Of a DNA stretch of 64,000 bases, positions 45,218-56,826 are shown one piece after another. The DNA comes from Atrina japonica (Eukaryota; Mollusca; Bivalvia; Pterioida; Pinnidae). The notes beneath the pieces were generated by a model. That model saw only the letters and a list, made by a program, of their open reading frames with translations. It did no database searches and was not told where the DNA came from. Within the stretch, counting starts at the first letter, position 1, and the number at the start of each line of letters is the position of its first letter. Location: assembly GCA_030159075.1 (NCBI GenBank), contig BROG01000139.1:480001-544000 (forward strand), written 5' to 3'. A program made the position numbers and the translations under genes.

Positions 45218-45502
45218 TGTTTATTTGTTTATTATTGTTTAACGTCCTACTCAAGAATCTTTCACTCATATGGAGACGTCACCAAATGCCGGTGAAGGGC
45301 TTCAAATTTTGGCCTATGCTCGGCACTTATGGCCATTGAGTAGTGAGGGTTCTTTAATGTGCCAACACCTATTGTGACATGGGACCTCGGTTTTTACTAT
45401 CTCAGTCCAAAGGACAAGAAACCAACCTGCCGCCGGCTGGATTCAAACTCACGACCTCACAATCAAGAGTCGAGCGCGCTACCAACTGAGCCAGGCCGGC
45501 TC
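45218..45502 (-). mobile_element. Meta-SINE-like retroposon, intact
   Basis: The same architecture as 42290-42582 in minus sense, flanked by the perfect 13-bp duplication CAAATTAGTTGAT (45205-45217 and 45503-45515). The B-box has a mismatch (complement GGATTCAAACTC), and the core GGTCCCATGTCACAATAGG is slightly diverged, so this copy is older than 42290-42582. Confidence 0.92.
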
Positions 45503-45527
45503 CAAATTAGTTGATGTATGAGTAGCA

Positions 45528-45640
45528 GTGCAAAGGGTGTCAGCCCAGATAGATCAGTTGCTAAGAGCTTCCTGCTAGTGTTAAGGGAGGGCCTGGGTTC
45601 GATTCCTGGTCTGGCTGCACAATTTTCCTCATCTACTACA
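45528..45640 (+). mobile_element. tRNA-derived SINE head, another family
   Basis: TAGATCAGTTGCTAAGAGC (A-box region, 45550-45568) and GGGTTCGATTCCTGG (B box, 45595-45609) at normal tRNA spacing, followed by TCTGGCTGCACAATTTTCC. The acceptor stem does not pair well, so it is a SINE head rather than a tRNA gene. No tail was identified. Confidence 0.6.
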
Positions 45641-45684
45641 AATGAGCAGTAGAAGCAGATTAAACCTGACCTCAACCAATCGCC

Positions 45685-45774
45685 TTAACTCATCAACCCC
45701 TAAAAAAAATGGAATTTTCAGTATATCAATGACTTAGAGCAGTCCAAATATGTTTTATGGGGTGAATGGGTTAA
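45685..45774. mobile_element. TTAA-MITE T1
   Basis: TTAACTCATCAACCCCTAAA at the left and GGGGTGAATGGGTTAA at the right. Confidence 0.8.
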
Positions 45775-45844
45775 CCAAAAGCCAGAGTGATAGCAAAATC
45801 CCCCCTAAACTTTGTACAGTTGAGCTAAATATTACATAAACGGT

Positions 45845-46014
45845 TTAACTCATTGACCCCTGAAGTCACATTTGGACCTGTCCATTTCAAAGAATGGTAA
45901 AGTCCACTGCTAGGATTCAGGGGTGTAACACTCCCAAATTATGATATCAGACCAGTAACTATTTAAAATTGATTTGGGTGAGTCTAAATGTGACCTCAGG
46001 GGAAGAAGAGTTAA
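45845..46014. mobile_element. TTAA-MITE T3, complete
   Basis: TTAACTCATTGACCCCTGAA, GTCACATTTGGACCTGTCC at the left; GAGTCTAAATGTGACCTCAG, GGGAAGAAGAGTTAA at the right; 170 bp. The interior carries TATGATATCAGACCAGTAAC. Confidence 0.75.
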
Positions 46015-46638
46015 GCTCGAAAGTTATTACGAAATCTTACCTTGTATGAATAGATAATAGTATCAATGTGTCTTAATTATCTCAACGATAACAACATAAG
46101 TTCTCCTACTCCTAAATCATAAATTTTCTCATTTCAAAAGAAAAAGAAAATAACGCATATTCAACTTAACTTTACCTACAACAAACAATACAGTACAGTA
46201 AGTTCCCTGATATATACATACACAAGGTCAATGATAGATATGGGCGCATAGAAAACAGATGCATAAAACATTCAATAAAACTCTCCGAATTCACCTAAAC
46301 AATATGTGTCGAAACAATCAACACTTTTATACTGCTCAATAACAATAAATATAACACGGGCGATATTAACACCTTCTATTATTTAACTAAAAACTAGAAG
46401 ACTAAGAGTAATCATACAACACTAGAAGATCGAGTAATCAATTTACGGTGTGAAAACTAAACTCCATTTTGTCTTTTGTTTTCCCCGATTCATCAGCCTC
46501 GGAAAAGTAAATGTAAACAGATTCCTTTTGTGCTTCCTGCTAATCGGCAGTGTGGCACAAGTCTAAAAGATTGTCAACAAACTTATTGTATACCTACATC
46601 GTCAATAACGCAACATTGCTCTTATAGGAGTAAAATAG

Positions 46639-46642
<4 letters not shown>

Positions 46643-46692
<50 letters not shown>
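46643..46692. repeat. (AT)n microsatellite
   Basis: About 25 AT dinucleotides. Confidence 0.95.
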
Positions 46693-46696
<4 letters not shown>

Positions 46697-46708
46697 GAAC
46701 ACACACAT

Positions 46709-46875
46709 TAGAATCTCATTATCTCAATTTTCAAGGGACCTCCCCTATTATTTCAAGATATCCAAAATTTGAGATGACCGAAATTTTAATTCATGAAAAA
46801 TTAAGACCAGCCGTTCAACTTTGACATAACGAGAATTTCGACTTATCCAATTTTGACATAACAAGATTTTACAGT
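46709..46875. mobile_element. MITE P7, decayed ends
   Basis: TTAGAATCTCATTATCTCAA at the left, GACCAGCCGTTCAACTTTGA and GACATAACAAGATTTTACAG at the right, matching 25017-25393 without its central insert. Confidence 0.65.
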
Positions 46876-48956
46876 TTATATAAATATATATACATGTACA
46901 TCTATAAGTGACTGCCGACGTCACAGATTCATCGCCATTCTCGCTATAATGCCACATTTTTTCAGGAACATTTTTCCTGCTATATAAAATGCTCTTTATA
47001 ATGCAAAATTCATTATCACCATTCATTCCAATTTTTTGAACAAACGTCCATTGTAAAGTGCCAGTTACCTCAATATACCGCCATAGGTGATTTGTGTTTA
47101 TTGAAACCGCTAATTGGTCACTATAGATCTCAGACGTAAACCCAGGCAGCAGTATTAAAACCAAGTAATTGAAGAATTAAATGAACACAATTATTATTAT
47201 GTAATTACTTAATATGAACTTTTATCCTGTGTTCTGCTCATTAAAGATATATTTTTGATTCCAAAGAACGGTAACTCTATTCTCCCCAAGATCCCAGAAT
47301 TCAATTTATTGCCAAACTCGATATACTTCAGTGATTTCTATATAACAAAAGGTGGGGAGGGGGTTATCGAGAATCGACTATACATGACTACAGGAACATG
47401 ATTTGATTGTATCCTTTTTTAAAGTTTTTTCTTTCGCCACATGTGAAATAAGTTTGTCAATTCTGGTAAATAAATTCCCTCAATAGCTGATAAAGATTTT
47501 AAGTACGAAGTTTATAACGAAACACTAACATTATGTTTATGTATTGTATTCACAGTATGTTTGCCGAAGGAAAAACCTAGTGGATCAGATTGATATGTAT
47601 CGTATCCCAAAATGGTTCACAAGAGAGGGGCATTGAACAGTTATCGTTTAAAATAATGTGATATAATAGATACCCTCGGCACCTATATTTCTCAGTTTGT
47701 CATATAAAATGTGAAGCAAGAAAATGTTACAAGGTTATGGGACAAAACCTTTTCAGCAAATTTCCTGAATTTAGAAGTCTGTACAGGCATTATTCAAACA
47801 GCATAAAATTACAACCATGCCACCTGTTAAACCAATACATTGATACGTCATGTTGTAAATGTTGAATATAGCGGGTGCGTATAAAGACAAAATTTGCAAC
47901 ATGACGTAATTTTTTGTTTTCACACCTATCCAGTAAATTCAAAATCTACAGCAAGACAGAAAACTGAAAGATGATTAATAAACGTAAGCCATTAGTGAAA
48001 GACTAATGCTAGGGGAATTGGGATATACTTCATCGGAAATTTTTTTATTTTTACTAGCCCCAAGACAAACCAATTTGAGGCTTACAGACACTAAATTATT
48101 ACCTTTTTTATCCTACAAAAGGTTTATGCCCAAAACAACAATAAAATGACAGTATAATTTGCGAATATACTACCATGATACATGTTGAAATTTTAAAAGA
48201 GACAATATTGCAATTTTACAGATCACAAGAGGCCATTCTGTAGGTCCCAGACGCTAAAATGGACCATGAAATATGTCATTTTATCAGAATTGGCTTATGA
48301 AAAACAAAAGAAATTGAAAGTTATGAAAAAAAACGGTTAACACCCAAAATGACATTAAATTCATTAAATGCTATTTCATCAGATTTGGTCATACATGTAT
48401 AAAATTACAATGAGAAACCAAGGGGACTTTTTCAGATTGTCATGTCTACAGCTAAAATCTTATTTTCTCTAAAACTTGGACCTGTAATTATAATCAAAAT
48501 TTCATCAATACCAAGAACGAAATCATTAAAATTAAAAGTTCATTACAGTGTACTTTTTATCACCATTTATTTTGTTGCATTTTCATTGTGAGCGCTGTGG
48601 GGAGATAAAAGAGGAAATGTGTTACGCTAAAGAGTAAAACATGTATATATAAAATGTATCACAGCAAAATTCCACTAAGGAATCAAAACGTCAGACACAA
48701 TCATTTTCATGATTTTGGGTGAAATTAGGTCAAAATTATATTTTTATCTGGAACATAGATATATGAGACCTCCGACAATAATATAAAACTGATTTACGAC
48801 TGAATATTATAGATATTTTGCTGTTGAATTTGTAACAGAACAAAACAGCAGAATTCAAAACTAATATTTCAATTTGTGAAAAGTGGACCATATTGATTTT
48901 AAATGAATGTGCATTGTCTAACATTACATGACATATATTTTCCAGTATAAAATTAA
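46876..48956. other. AT-rich, no gene recognised
   Basis: Two kilobases with no recognised repeat or exon. The 138-codon minus frame at 46748-47164 overlaps the P7 MITE and simple repeat and is not accepted. Confidence 0.35.
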
Positions 48957-49235
48957 AGGGGCATTATATAATTTTTTTGTCTACTTTTACTACTTGTACT
49001 TGATGTACAATAACAAATATGAGCTATACACAGGCATAAACAATCTTATATTCCTATATATTTTGTGAAAATAAGGTCAGGTCCAGTGTGGTATGCATAT
49101 ACAAATAGTAAGGTTGAGTTCATCAATTGCAATTGAAAAAGTGCCAAACCTGGGTTTCTCAAGCAATTTTCACAAAATATATAGGAATTTAAGATTTTTA
49201 TGCCTGTGAATATCTATTTTTTTGTTATTACATAT
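48957..49235. mobile_element. TTAA foldback MITE family E, long arms
   Basis: After TTAA (48953-48956): AGGGGCATTATATAATTTTT, CTTGTACTTGATGTACAATA, ACAGGCATAAACAATCTTAT. The inverse is AAGATTTTTATGCCTGTGAA near 49190, and ATTCCTATATATTTTGTGAA (49050) pairs with TTCACAAAATATATAGGAAT (49168). The arms are over 100 bp. The terminal bases of the right arm are lost. Confidence 0.8.
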
Positions 49236-49256
49236 TAATCGAATATTATATATACA

Positions 49257-49340
49257 CAGTGGAACCTCACCTAGAGACCTCCTCACTTAGGAGATCACCT
49301 CTCATTCCGCCTCTAAAAATTTCTAAAGGTGAATTTATCA
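49257..49340. mobile_element. MITE P3, left half
   Basis: CAGTGGAACCTCACCTAGAG, CCTCACTTAGGAGATCACC; no right end. Confidence 0.6.
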
Positions 49341-50837
49341 TCTATAAACTAGTTCTAGTTTTTTAGATAATTTGCTAAACCTTTCGTTTATTGCACCGAA
49401 CTGGTCTAAAGCCAGTTTCAGTTTTCTAATTCATCACTCACAGTTTCAAACCAGTTCGGGAAACCAACAATACTATCCGTGGGGGTGACTTCAGCGGTTT
49501 ACATGCCAATGCCAATGCTTTAACAGCAATGCATTTCCCACTAAGAATGCCCTACTTATTAGGGCAAGAAAAAAAATAGAAAAAATCACTCGTCCTGTTG
49601 GATGAGTGATTTTGAAAACCACTAGTACTCGTTCTTAGACACCATCGGCTTGTCCAAATTTCGAAAAAACTTTCATGGAACCATTAAGACTTACTATTCT
49701 TTGATTTCTCTGATATGGGATCTATAGTTAATTATAATGGAAACAAAGAATTTTGAAAGTGTTGTGTTCATGGAAAATTTTAGAGGCTAAAAAGTAAGAT
49801 CTAGAAGAAAACTTATTTGACACTGGGGATGAGTACCCACCCCTTACTACTCGTCTCTGAGCCATTTTCACCCGTCCAGGACATTTAGTGGACATGTACA
49901 TTTTTCTCGCCCTGCTTATATACCTTGCTTATATACGTTTGTAATCTGATACATTAATATAAAATGCTGTGTAATTAACACTTCACGTTTGTTTCACCTT
50001 TGAGATATTCCACTAATGATATTTAGGATGGTTTCGACATGTCAGTAAGCTTTTTTTTTTACCTTACAAATGTTATTTGTCTTTTATATGACTAGCATTT
50101 GATCCAATTCAGAAATGATTCATAAATGTGTATTTTTTACAAAAAAAAACCAAATAAAATAGCAATCCCTTCTCTACAATATAATCAACTGAAAACCATA
50201 AGGTATATAAACATTGATATTTACTTAAAAAATTAGATTTTTTTGTTTCTGAATTCTCCATTCTTGATTACTTAAGTCTGTTATTTAATGAACATAACCC
50301 AGATTTCCCCTCCCTATTTCCTCAAACATGTCGATAGCGATATGAATGACAATGAATAAAGGATAAAATCTATCAGGTCATTAACTGAGCTTGCACGTTT
50401 TAAGACGATTTCAAGAATACAAAGCTTGTCATTCCTGAAAAATAAGCCGATACCAATATTTTTTATGTCCATGTATATATATTGCCATCTCATCAATTAC
50501 ATCCTGGTCATGACTTCTAAAATACGTCCTGATAAGACTCGCAGAACAATAAGGTGTTTATATACATACATTCTGAAGATACCATCACTTATAAAGATTC
50601 TTATTTACATTTAAGTCTTGTAATAAAGACCTCGCCAAGGTCGGAACTGTTGTCTGCGGAGAAAAATATCAACTGATAGAAATGGTTGACAACATCCTTA
50701 AAACGATACCGATGATTAGAGAGATTGGATCAAGATTAAACACGCTTATAAGGAATAGGAAGAGGCCTTCATTTTACATCATTTGTTTTATTTTTCTGTC
50801 GATATGTCATGTGCGGGTCAAGGATACGATATACAGA
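49341..50837. other. No gene recognised
   Basis: A short hairpin (TCACTCGTCC / GGATGAGTGA) at 49587-49610 is the only structure noted. AT-rich frames of about 60 codons have no support. Confidence 0.35.
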
Positions 50838-50990
50838 CAGTGGAACCTGTCTTGAGAGACACCCATATCACTAAAATGTGGTCTCCAAAGATAGGTGGTC
50901 TCTTAAAACAGGGTTTTATTGAAATAATTTTTTAACAGGGTGGTGTTCAGAATGTGCACTCAGAAGACAGGTGGCTTTTTCTGATAGATA
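50838..50990. mobile_element. MITE P2, one half
   Basis: CAGTGGAACCTGTCTTGAG at the left, AAAATGTGGTCTCCAAAGAT, and GAAGACAGGTGGCTTTTTC. The opposite terminus is absent; the 30-bp satellite begins about 90 bp further on. Confidence 0.7.
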
Positions 50991-51078
50991 TTCCATGACG
51001 AGTTACACAAAACTCATATAAGTCTATAAATCATAAGATATATTTCTATATGTCATGGTTACTCATAAAATTATCATA

Positions 51079-51764
51079 CATCCCATGTTAGGTCATGTCA
51101 ATGTCAGATATTCCATGTTAGGTCATGTCAATGTCAGATAATCCATGTTAAGTCATGTCAATGTCAGATAATCCATGTCAAGTCATGGCAATGTCAGATA
51201 ATCTATGCTAAGTCATATCAATGTCATATATCCCCATGTTAAGTCATATCAGTATCATATATCCCATGTTAAGTCATGTCAATGTCAGATATTCCATGTT
51301 AAGTCAAGTCAATGTCAGTTAATCCATGTCAAGTCATGACAATGTCAGATATTTCATGTTAAGTCATGTCAATGTCAGATATCCAATGTTAAGTCATGTC
51401 AAATGTCCCAAGTTAAGTCATGTCAATGTTAGATATTCCAGGTCATTTCATGTCAATGTCAAATATTCCATTCTAAGTCATGTCAATGTCAGATAATCCA
51501 TATCAAGTCATGGCAATGTCAGATAATCCATGTTAAGTCATGTCAATGTCAGATATTTCATCTCAATGTCAAATATCTCATGTCAATCATGTCAAGGCAT
51601 GTCAATGTCAGATAATCCATGTCAAGCCAAGTCAATGTCAGATATCCCATGTCGAGTCATGTCAATGTCAGATATTCCATGTCAAGGCATGTCAATGTCA
51701 GATAACCCATGTCAAGTTATGTCAGATATCCCATGTCAAGTCATGTCAATGTCAGATAATCCAT
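51079..51764. repeat. 30-bp satellite, left block
   Basis: About 23 units of CATGTTAAGTCATGTCAATG + TCAGATATTC (30 bp), with TAATCC/TATTCC and TTAAG/TCAAG variants. Interrupted at 51765 by a hAT-like element and continuing at 52867. Confidence 0.95.
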
Positions 51765-51772
51765 GTCAAGTC

Positions 51773-52866
51773 AGGGTTTTCCCTGATGCAAAAATTCTGC
51801 GTATTTACATGTAAAAATCCTAAATGACGCCTAAAATAAGATCTATTGCATCCCAGTGGACGCGTTAAATACTTGATGTCTTTCAAGATCGTTTGGGTAA
51901 ATAAACCAAGCATGCGACCTATTTCTACCAGTCTGCTTCCTTTTTTATGTCTATTTTTAATTCTTATGTTCTAGTGCAATTCCACAAGAAAACCAAGAAA
52001 CTGAATTCATCATTTTATTTATAATAAAACAGGAAAATCTTTACCTCTAATGTAGATCTAGAATCAACACGACAACATCGTTCATCACTTTATGGGTACT
52101 TCCCGAAATATGAATTATAGAAGGGATACCAAACCCAACTTTCATTTGAATTATGGAAATTAAAAAATAATAATGAAAGTACTAATGATAGTTATATAAA
52201 TTGATTTATTTACACAAATGTTTATGTAAATCTTACATATGATAAAGTACTTTAATACTTGAAATGGAAAAAATAGATATAATTTTCAAATAAATAAATT
52301 TGAGGCATCAATTAGTAGGCTACATGTATTTAATAACTTTTCAGTTTTGCATCTATATTTCTAAAACATGTAAGTGTATTACAATTTATAGATTTTTAAT
52401 ATAAATTTTCCATGTGATTTCAAATGTAGTTAAAACAACTATATTTTATTCAATTTCTTATAAACCTTTAATCTTTAGTACATTGTACATGTATGTATAT
52501 AATAATTATATATTGAATTAAGGGAACTCTGAGGGTTCAAGAACAAACCAAGAAATTACGATGGTGTTACAGTAACATATAAAAATGGCGCTGATGTTTT
52601 GTTTCACATATGAGTGTGGGAAAAACTATTCACTCTCTCGACATGATTAAGCTATGACCAGAAAATAAATTCTCCACATGTACTGTTGATATTTTCCCTA
52701 TAGGGATGTCTGTAATTAACAACACAAGTGCACATTTGACATTCAGTTTAATTCTGGTCGAATTGAAGTGGACTGCAAATGGACTCCTAAATTACCAAAT
52801 GGACTCCTAATTTTGTAGTTGTGGGAGTCCACGGACTCCTCATTTGAAAATCCCAGGGAAAACCCT
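51773..52866. mobile_element. hAT-like non-autonomous element, 1094 bp
   Basis: Inverted ends AGGGTTTTCCCTGATG and CCCAGGGAAAACCCT. The 8-bp sequence GTCAAGTC is duplicated at 51765-51772 and 52867-52874; removing the element and one copy restores a normal satellite unit. Eight-base duplication and (C)AGGG termini fit the hAT superfamily. The interior has no transposase frame. It includes an imperfect inner repeat (AAATGGACTCCTAA twice near 52788 and 52806; GGACTCCTCATTT). Confidence 0.9.
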
Positions 52867-53350
52867 GTCAAGTCATGGCAATGTCAGATATTTCATGTTA
52901 AGTCATGTCAATGTCAGATATCCAATGTTAAGTCATGTCAAATATCCCAAGTTAAGTCATGTCAATGTTAGATATTCCATGTCATTTCATGTCAATGTCA
53001 GATATTCCATGTTAAGTCATGTCAATGTTATATAATCCATATCAAGTCATGGCAATGTCAGATAATCCATATCAAGTCATGGCAATGTCAGATAATCCAT
53101 GTTAAGTCATGTCAATGTCAGATATTTCATCTCAATGTCAAATATCTCATGTCAAATCATGTCAATGTCAGATATTCCATGTTAAGTCATGTCAATGTCA
53201 GATATTCCATGTTAAGTCATGTCAATATCAGATATTCCATGTTAAGTCATGTCAATATCAGATAATGCATGTCAATGTCAGATAGTCCATGATAAGTCAT
53301 GTCAATGTCAGACATTCCATCTTAAGTCATCTCAATGTCATATATTCCTT
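52867..53350. repeat. 30-bp satellite, right block
   Basis: The same unit as 51079-51764, about 16 copies. Series of variants in the two blocks match over several units (compare 51340-51560 with 52885-53150), showing that a multi-unit segment was duplicated before the hAT insertion or by later exchange. Confidence 0.95.
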
Positions 53351-53361
53351 GTTAGTTCAAG

Positions 53362-53430
53362 GAAATATATGGTCTTAAATGCATTGTGGTCTCCTACGTG
53401 AGATGATCTTTGGTCAAGGTTCCACTTTAC
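53362..53430. mobile_element. MITE P3 right end
   Basis: TATGGTCTTAAATGCATTG, GTGGTCTCCTACGTGAGATG and CAAGGTTCCACTTTA, right after the satellite. Confidence 0.55.
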
Positions 53431-53810
53431 ATAAACAGACAAGCTGTGTTTGTGAAACACAAATGCCCCAGACATCAATCCTGATACATTTAATTAACAT
53501 CAGACTCCCCCGACATTTACTGGGATATATATGTTAGCACAAAAAGCAGACTTCTTCAGTATATCAAATAAATACCGTATGTGCGTAAAAGCAAGCCCAC
53601 ACATGAATTCATACGATAGTCTTGACAGAAAAATTGTGTCACGCTGCACCAAGTGCTGGCACGTTTCAAAGCCTAGAAAAAAAATAGTAGCATATTGTTG
53701 TTACAACTGAAATGATGTATGTTGATGAATTCCTACCTGTGTAATGCACCTGGATAAAATATCAACATTCTGTACATACATGTACAAACATTTGCACATA
53801 CACATACAAA

Positions 53811-54030
53811 GTATGTGTGCATCTGTGTTTGTGTGCACATATGTATGTGTGTCTGTGTTTGTGTGCACATGTGTATGTGTGTGTCTGTGTGCACATATGT
53901 ATGTGTGTGTCTGTGTTTGTGTGCACATATGTATGTGTGTCTATGTGCACATATGTATGTGTGTGTCTGTGTGCACATATGTATGTGTGTGCACATGTGT
54001 ATATGCGTGTCCGTGTTTGTGTGTTTCTGC
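53811..54030. repeat. TG-rich 24-30-bp minisatellite
   Basis: Units GTGCACATATGTATGTGTGT + CTGTGTTTGT, in 24- and 30-bp forms, about eight copies. All six frames stay open (73-128 codons of Cys/Val/Met or Thr/His); they are artefacts. Confidence 0.9.
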
Positions 54031-54084
54031 AACTGAGAAAATGGGCCAAGATACAGCAATATCTCTGTGAACAATTAACAACAA

Positions 54085-54152
54085 TTGTTGATGCCAACGA
54101 CGATGGACAAACTGTGATGGAAATAATTCACACTGGCCCTTTGGGCCAGGTG
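54085..54152 (+). mobile_element. Solo 3' end of family H
   Basis: TTGATGCCAACGACGATGGA, then CACTGGCCCTTTGGGCCAGG and TGAGCTTA, the terminal hairpin seen at 22470-22505. The 5' body is missing. Confidence 0.6.
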
Positions 54153-54384
54153 AGCTTAACATTAGAAAAAATTATGGTACAGTATTTTACAATGTTGTGC
54201 TAAGGTCAATGTTGCATTTCATCATCACCATTTTCATATTACAATAAATGTCCCATTTCTAATGATAGGCTATAAATATATCAAAACTTGCAGAAAATAA
54301 TTCAAAAACTTAACAGCAAATTACTCTGGAGATTTCTGAGTTTCTATATACCACTGACCGTGTAAATTATTGATTGTTTTGCAG

Positions 54385-54533
54385 CGAGACTATGCTCGGT
54401 TTGGTTCTCATGCATGTAATACATCAGAGCTACTTGTATTAATTATAAAAATGATTTATCTTTTATGATGCAGGTAATATCCTTACGTTATTGTAGCGGA
54501 CTACTTAATGACACTCGGCAAATTGCAAAGCAG
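54385..54533 (+). CDS. Candidate pair of small exons
   Basis: Exon A: acceptor ATTGATTGTTTTGCAG, then 31 bp (54385-54415) reading ETMLGLVLMH in one frame, donor CAT/GTAATA. Exon B: acceptor TTATCTTTTATGATGCAG, 60 bp (54474-54533) reading VISLRYCSGLLNDTRQIAKQ, donor CAG/GTAAAA. The phases agree (A ends and B begins in phase 0), so the two would join in frame. No known protein is recognised, no upstream or downstream partner was found, and exon A is unusually short. Chance splice motifs in AT-rich DNA are a serious alternative. Confidence 0.25.
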
Positions 54534-54770
54534 GTAAAAATATGCTCCTGTTAAAGGATTTACATGTTTTTCTCACCTGTCCTAAATCCTTTAAAGTACA
54601 GATTGACATGCTTTACGTCAAATTTCTAAATCCTTTGTATATCTTGAGTAATAGCTCTGAGTTTTGTTCTTACCCCTTATAGTCCCCCACCGGGAATATG
54701 TGCCACCGTTGCATAACTGAAATATACTATACAAGTACTAGCACTTTTGAACTATGCCATTATAGAAAAT

Positions 54771-54843
54771 TTTACCTGTATGACTACATTATTTCACCTG
54801 TATGTCCTATATCCTACCTGCACAAGAGAACTCTACCTGTGTA
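54771..54843. repeat. Cluster of ACCTGTA motifs
   Basis: TTTTACCTGTATGAC, TTTCACCTGTATGTCC, TCCTACCTGCAC and CTCTACCTGTGT in 73 bp; the motif is again dense at 58440-58720. Spacing is irregular, so it may be decayed tandem repeat or a binding-site cluster. Confidence 0.4.
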
Positions 54844-54870
54844 TATGATTATATATCTTCTATATATTTA

Positions 54871-55046
54871 CAGTGAAACTTGTATGTAATGACCTCCTTA
54901 GACAAAAGAAAACCAGTCTTTATAGGAAGGTGGTCTTTATATAGAGGTTGATTTGTACACAAAAAGTACTATTGGGGACAGCAAAAAACAGTCTCTGTGA
55001 ACAGGTGGTCTTTATACACTGGCGGTCACTAGAGCAGGTTTTACTC
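54871..55046. mobile_element. MITE P1
   Basis: TA/CAGTGAAACTTGTATGTAA at the left and AGCAGGTTTTACTCTA at the right (terminal G mutated); orientation as at 30590. Confidence 0.8.
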
Positions 55047-55086
55047 TACATTATTTCTATATATAGCATACCTCTTTGGTACATGT

Positions 55087-55244
55087 ATTGTGAAACCTAT
55101 CTTGAGAGACCACTGTCATAAAGGATCACCTGTCTTTTGAGACCACAATTTGAAAACTATTCAGTTAAATAACTGTAATTGATACATCTTTTGAGAGACC
55201 ACTTCAGTGGCAGATGGGATGGTCTGTCAAGCCAGGTTCCACTG
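55087..55244. mobile_element. MITE P2
   Basis: TGTGAAACCTATCTTGAGAG at the left, AATTTGAAAACTATTCAGTT in the interior and GCCAGGTTCCACTG/TA at the right. No array expansion. Confidence 0.75.
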
Positions 55245-55411
55245 TACTGTATATATATAACTACACGTTACTTGTCCTTGTGACTTTTAAAACATTTCAT
55301 GCTCAACTCGAGACAGATACCAAATTTGACCAACTGATTACATCACTCATGGTGCTTTATTAAATGAACCTTTACTTTACAAACAGGAGGTTTGGAATTC
55401 AAATTTAGTTC

Positions 55412-56826
55412 AGACTCAAGGCTTCTGTAACACATACTCAAGGCTTCTGTACATGTAACACACACCCAAGGCTTCTGTAACATACACCCAAGGCTTATGT
55501 AACACACTCAAGGCTTTTGTACATGTAACACACACCCAAGGCTTCTGTAACATACCCAAGGCTACTGTAACACACACCTACCACTGTTGTAATACACACC
55601 CAAGGCTTCAGTAACATACCCAAGGCTACTGTAATACACACCTACCACTTTTGTAACACACACCCAAGGCTTCAGTAACATACCCAAGGCTACTGTAACA
55701 CACACCTACCACTGTTGTAATACACACCCAAGGCTTCAGTAACATACCCAAGGCTACTGTAACACACACCTACCACTGTTGTAATACACACCTAACACTT
55801 TTGTAACACACACCCAAGGCTTTTGAAACACACACACAAGACTTCTGTAACACATACTCAATGCTTCTGTAACACCCAAGGCTTCCTTAACACACACTAA
55901 ACTCTTCTGTAACCCACACTCAAGGCTTTTGTAACACATACCCAATACTTCTGTAACGCATACTAAAGGCTCCTGTAACACACACACAAGGCTTCTGTAA
56001 TACACATCCAAGGCTTCTGTAACACACACTCAAGGCTTCTGTAACACACACTCAAGGCTTCTGTAACACACACCCAAGACTTTTATAACAAACATCTAAA
56101 GCTTTTGCAACACATACTCAAGACTTTTGCAACACACACTCAAGGCTTTTGCAACACATATCCAAGGCTTTTGCAACACACACTCAAGGCTTTTGTAACA
56201 CACATTAAAGGCTTCTGTAACACATACTCAAGGCTTCTGTAACACATACTCAAGGCTTCTGTAACACACACTCAAGGCTTCTGTTACACACATCCAAGGT
56301 TTCTGTAACACACGCTCAAGGCTTCTGTAACACACACCCAAGGTTTCTGTAACACACACTCAAGGCTTCTGTAACACACACCCAAGGTTTCTGTAACACA
56401 CATCCAAGGCTTCCTTAACACACACTCAAGGCTTCTGTTACACACACCCAAGGTTTCTGTAACACACATCCAAGGCTTCCTTATCACACACTCAAGGCTT
56501 CTGTAACACACATCCAAGGTTTCTGTAACACAGACTCAAGGCTTCTGTAACACACACCCAAGGTTTCTGTAACACACACTTAAGGCTTCTGTTACACACA
56601 CCCAAGGTGTCTGTAACACACACTCAAGGCTTCTGTAACACACACCAAAGGTGTCTGTAACATACACTCAAGGCTTCTGTAACACACACTCAAGGCTTCT
56701 GTTACACACACCCAAGGTTTCTGTAACACACACACTCAAGGCTTCTGTAACACACACCCAAGGTTTCTGTAACACACACTCAAGGTTTCTGTGACACACA
56801 CCCAAGGTTTCTGTAACACACACCTA
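55412..56826. repeat. 22-bp minisatellite with 64-bp higher-order repeat
   Basis: About 65 units of ACTCAAGGCTTCTGTAACAC+AC (22 bp) with CCC/TCC and TTT/GTC variants. Between 55579 and 55790 the block TACCACTGTTGTAATACACA... recurs at exactly 64 bp (55579, 55643, 55707, 55771), a three-unit higher-order repeat. Minus frames of 77-91 codons here are artefacts. Confidence 0.95.

Noticed and set aside
46748..47164. 138-codon minus-strand frame
   Set aside because: It crosses a P7 MITE and ends in AT-rich repeat; no recognised domain and no splice sites at its edges.
53733..54203. Cluster of overlapping Cys/Val-rich and Thr/His-rich frames of up to 128 codons
   Set aside because: Product of the TG-rich minisatellite; all six frames are open, and the frames run into a family H repeat.
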